25,897 nt of DNA from Clostridia bacterium. Lineage in GTDB: Bacteria > Bacillota > Clostridia > Oscillospirales > UBA644. The position numbers and the translations under genes are program-made. How positions within the stretch are numbered: the stretch's first letter is position 1; each line of letters starts with the position of its first letter. The notes beneath the pieces are model-generated. The model had not been told where the DNA came from. It worked only from the letters and a program-made list of their open reading frames with translations, and did not search any database. Location of the stretch: the NCBI GenBank assembly GCA_014872655.1, contig WHHJ01000025.1, positions 1 to 25,897 on the forward strand, in the 5' to 3' direction. Of this stretch, positions 24,801-25,897 are shown piece after piece.

Positions 24801-25039
24801 AAAACGTTGTTTTAACCGTTATTGGTATGGTTGTGGGCTTGGTGTTGGGCGTGTTTCTTCATGCTTTTGTCATTGTCACAGCAGAGGTCGATATGGTGAT
24901 GTTTGTACGAACGATTTCGCCCTGGAGTTATGTTTTTGCAGCTTTACTCACCTTGCTTTTTGCCGGATTTGTAAGCTTTGTAACTTATTTCAGTTTGAAG
25001 AAAGTCGATATGATCGAATCTTTGAAATCTGTAGAATAA
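21866..25039 (+). CDS. FtsX-type ABC transporter permease with large Gln-rich extracellular coiled coil
   Basis: The 1057-residue permease has two FtsX-like cores. The first helix (about residues 18-37) precedes an extracellular domain, then three helices (about 528-650). A second unit begins at about 695 (FFMTVIGIGGCTALLLTGFG), has its own extracellular domain and ends in three helices (about 920-1040). In the first extracellular domain, residues about 255-498 form a coiled coil with many Gln, Ala and Glu (repeats like EQGQQQIKSGQQELDQSQQE). Such MacB-like permeases are mechanotransmitters acting on substrates outside the membrane rather than true channels. Related clostridial giants with coiled coils are known as DUF/FtsX proteins of unknown substrate. 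Start ATG 21866 has AAGGTG before it. It likely ends the operon, since a terminator follows at 25071. Confidence 0.92.
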   Translation: MKTAFRKNVFRQIKNTWNRFIAIFGIVALGVGFFAGLKATTPVMKMSADAYYDDCGFMDLRILSTMGLTQEDVDAIQNTEGIEELYASYSTDALVDFESGQRAIKVMSYSDSTSINRPTLVEGRLPENDSECVVDSRMVDTQISIGCVIRISDENTEDVKQTFARQEYTVVGRVSSPLYYSIDRGSTTLADGSLDGFIYIDAENFTTDYYTEVYALVSGASSLMCYDDAYDDFIAETKSRVESLAPERQQTRYDEIYHEAKQQIDEAQATLDEKRAQADAELAQAEEQLQSGQQQIDDGYAALEQSRLEWESGKRELEQKQQQAQEQFAQAQAQLQQSQAQYDQSVAQYQELVLSAQQAQSAAEELKAQIDALTEAGDMESVEALTPQYEQAVVTAQTLQQTVTATEQSLAQAQQQLEQGKQELQQQQTAAQQQIDAAAAQLEQGQQQIKSGQQELDQSQQELSQGWAEYEQQKADALEQLAQGQAEIDENAQKLQDIEMPEWYVLDRNANVGYAGFVGDSEKIDAVAAVFPVFFFLVAALVCLTTMTRMVEEQRTQIGVLKSLGYKKSSIAFKYLVYANSACISGSLFGLCVGYIVFPAVIMKTYRMLYTEIPLQLDFNIEYALISSIAAIVCISAATIWACVRELSEVPAELIRPKAPAKGKKVFLERIRPLWKRLSFTQKVTARNLIRYKKRFFMTVIGIGGCTALLLTGFGLSDSINGIVGKQFEDLQSTDLMLSIKSQASVDDASLNQFLTTEMSESVYIRQTTVDAVCGNETFSVYLVVPEDADKMNDFMTFRHRVGGESVTFPNADGVLVTEKMASKLGLEKGDTFTLKSGDEEGVEVSVGDICENYVYNYVYMSADAYTACFGSEPEYNMVWGKYLSDLTPQQEEDLCQRALQLDQVEGVTSLSQTQDSVSDMLQGLNAVVVLIVICASALAFIVLYNLTNINITERIREIATIKVLGFRDKEVNAYVYRENVVLTVIGMVVGLVLGVFLHAFVIVTAEVDMVMFVRTISPWSYVFAALLTLLFAGFVSFVTYFSLKKVDMIESLKSVE

Positions 25040-25070
25040 TGGGTTTGTTTTATGGAATCAATGAAAAAAA

Positions 25071-25098
25071 GATGTAGCCTGAAGGCTACATCTTTTTT
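25071..25098. terminator. Bidirectional terminator shared by the permease and SLOG genes
   Basis: GATGTAGCC (25071-25079), a TGAA loop and GGCTACATC (25084-25092), followed by TTTTTT on the + side; the run of A before the stem gives the T-run on the minus side. The minus-strand SLOG gene stop (25086-25088) is inside the stem, so the terminator is built from its last codons. Confidence 0.93.
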
Positions 25099-25694
25099 GC
25101 GGTATGATCGGGGAGTAAAAGGGTAATATCAATTCCTTTTTGTTTGGCTTTTTTAATAGTATAATCCGTTCCTCCTTCAGAACCGTTATAAACGGCAATC
25201 AATTTGGCCGCGTGTTCTACCATAAAATCATTTCGGCGCAGATAAGCGTCGTTACTAATCGTTTCTGATAGACAGAAAATCCCATCGCATCTGTTAAGAA
25301 CGTTGTAATATCGTTCTCGAACATCCTCCGGCCAAGTATTGTCTTGTCCCAAAAACGGAATTGCCGCATACAGTCGGATATCTTTATTCCAAATGTCGTA
25401 AATCAACTTGATATGTAGAGCAATTTCGGCAGCCCAAAGGTCTGTCCCGAGCGCCATGCCGCTGATAAATTCCGTATATCCTTCGTCTAACGCTTTTAGA
25501 ATTTCTTCGCGAAGCATTTTTTTGATTTGCAGTGCTTGTCCGTCCTTTTCTGATTGAATTTGTAATTTTTGAGGGCGGTATCCAGTAAAAGCGCATAGGC
25601 GATCGCTTAGTAAAATTTTATTTAAGTCTGTGGGCATATAAAAATGTTTGTTGCTAATGGGACGACGCTGGTTGGTCTGTTTTTGAAAAATCAT
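25086..25694 (-). CDS. SLOG family protein (DUF1273, YpsA-like)
   Basis: The 202-residue protein shows SLOG/DUF1273 features: FTGYRP (residues 36-41), SGMALGTD (about 78-85) and a C-terminal GTDYTIKKAKQKG. SLOG proteins share a Rossmann-like fold with lysine decarboxylase-like and DprA proteins and are thought to bind or process nucleotide-derived ligands. YpsA of Bacillus has been linked to cell division and stress. The N-terminal 25 residues or so are extra and polar. ATG 25694 has GGAGG 6 bases upstream. The stop is TAG, inside the shared terminator. It has its own promoter and is divergent from whatever lies beyond the right edge. Function here is unknown. Confidence 0.9.
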   Translation of the reverse strand: MIFQKQTNQRRPISNKHFYMPTDLNKILLSDRLCAFTGYRPQKLQIQSEKDGQALQIKKMLREEILKALDEGYTEFISGMALGTDLWAAEIALHIKLIYDIWNKDIRLYAAIPFLGQDNTWPEDVRERYYNVLNRCDGIFCLSETISNDAYLRRNDFMVEHAAKLIAVYNGSEGGTDYTIKKAKQKGIDITLLLPDHTAKKM

Positions 25695-25724
25695 ATTTGC
25701 CTCCGCAATTCTTGAAGTGTTTTT

Positions 25725-25753
25725 ATTATATCATTCAAGTTCAAGGTGAACAA
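25725..25753 (-). promoter_or_regulatory. Promoter for the SLOG gene
   Basis: On the minus strand TATAAT (25725-25730) has TGA before it (extended -10) and a poor -35, TTGTTC (25748-25753), at 17 bases. The -10 is close enough to ATG 25694 for a leader of about 25 bases. Confidence 0.65.
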
Positions 25754-25875
25754 TTGAAAAATGTCGCCGCCCGAATTGTTTTTTTGTCGAAAGCCGTCTG
25801 ATTTAGGGACATCTGTTTTGTTTGCCGGAAAAATCGGACAATCCCTGTTAAACATTAGTTAAAATGATACCGATT

Positions 25876-25889
25876 TATAATGTGGATAA
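25876..25889. promoter_or_regulatory. TATAAT and DnaA-box 9-mer at the right edge
   Basis: TATAAT (25876-25881) is directly followed by TGTGGATAA (25881-25889), the exact complement of the DnaA box TTATCCACA. No good -35 is visible. It could begin a rightward gene outside the window. A single 9-mer is weak evidence, and I see no second box nearby. Confidence 0.3.
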
Positions 25890-25897
25890 CAAACAAA

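Overview
The window reads as chromosomal core DNA from a Gram-positive bacterium of the class Clostridia. This is inferred from the strong AGGAGG-type ribosome sites, the tightly packed genes, extended -10 promoters (TGnTATAAT), flavin-dependent ThyX in place of ThyA, mltG-trmR-trhP gene order like Bacillus/Clostridia, and VanY, SLOG and cadherin-like surface proteins typical of gut Clostridia. An Oscillospirales-like host is a guess. I see no prophage, IS element, CRISPR array, tRNA or rRNA gene.

Layout. (1) 1-660: the end of an infC-rpmI-rplT type operon, closed by a hairpin. The rpmI frame carries an in-frame amber codon at codon 4. (2) 675-8880 and on to 10123: a long + strand run of housekeeping genes: a TtcA-family PP-loop enzyme; thyX and tmk (overlapping; dTMP synthesis, then phosphorylation); a DUF2156/GNAT acyltransferase pair; a DJ-1/PfpI protein; 5-formyltetrahydrofolate cyclo-ligase; a CPBP membrane protease; mltG; trmR; a zinc-ribbon membrane protein; and a U32 (TrhP-like) enzyme. 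The last group makes a wobble-uridine tRNA modification module attached to a cell-wall lytic transglycosylase. (3) 10124-12252, minus strand: a 57-residue small gene and a beta-CASP metallo-hydrolase, divergent from ung. (4) 12273-14939: ung followed by apbE, a NusG-domain-II protein and a Gx-transporter/HepS-I-like membrane protein. These three resemble the FmnB/EetA/EetB part of flavin-based extracellular electron transfer loci. (5) 15116-15985, minus strand: a VanY-type D,D-carboxypeptidase, facing region 4 across a bidirectional terminator. (6) 16187-25098: a probable five-gene surface/transport operon: a secreted, tail-anchored protein with a four-cysteine juxtamembrane motif; a cohesin/cadherin-like anchored protein; a P-type cation ATPase; a MacB-type ABC ATPase; and a 1057-residue FtsX-type permease with a long Gln-rich coiled coil. 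(7) 25086-25694, minus strand: a SLOG (DUF1273) protein whose last codons lie inside the shared terminator. The right edge holds a TATAAT and one perfect DnaA-box 9-mer.

The best candidates for something undescribed are region 6 as a unit and its first gene. The amber codon in rpmI is the strangest single base-level observation. TAG is used as an ordinary stop by three other genes here, so global recoding is unlikely. All functional calls rest on motifs read by eye; no database search was possible.
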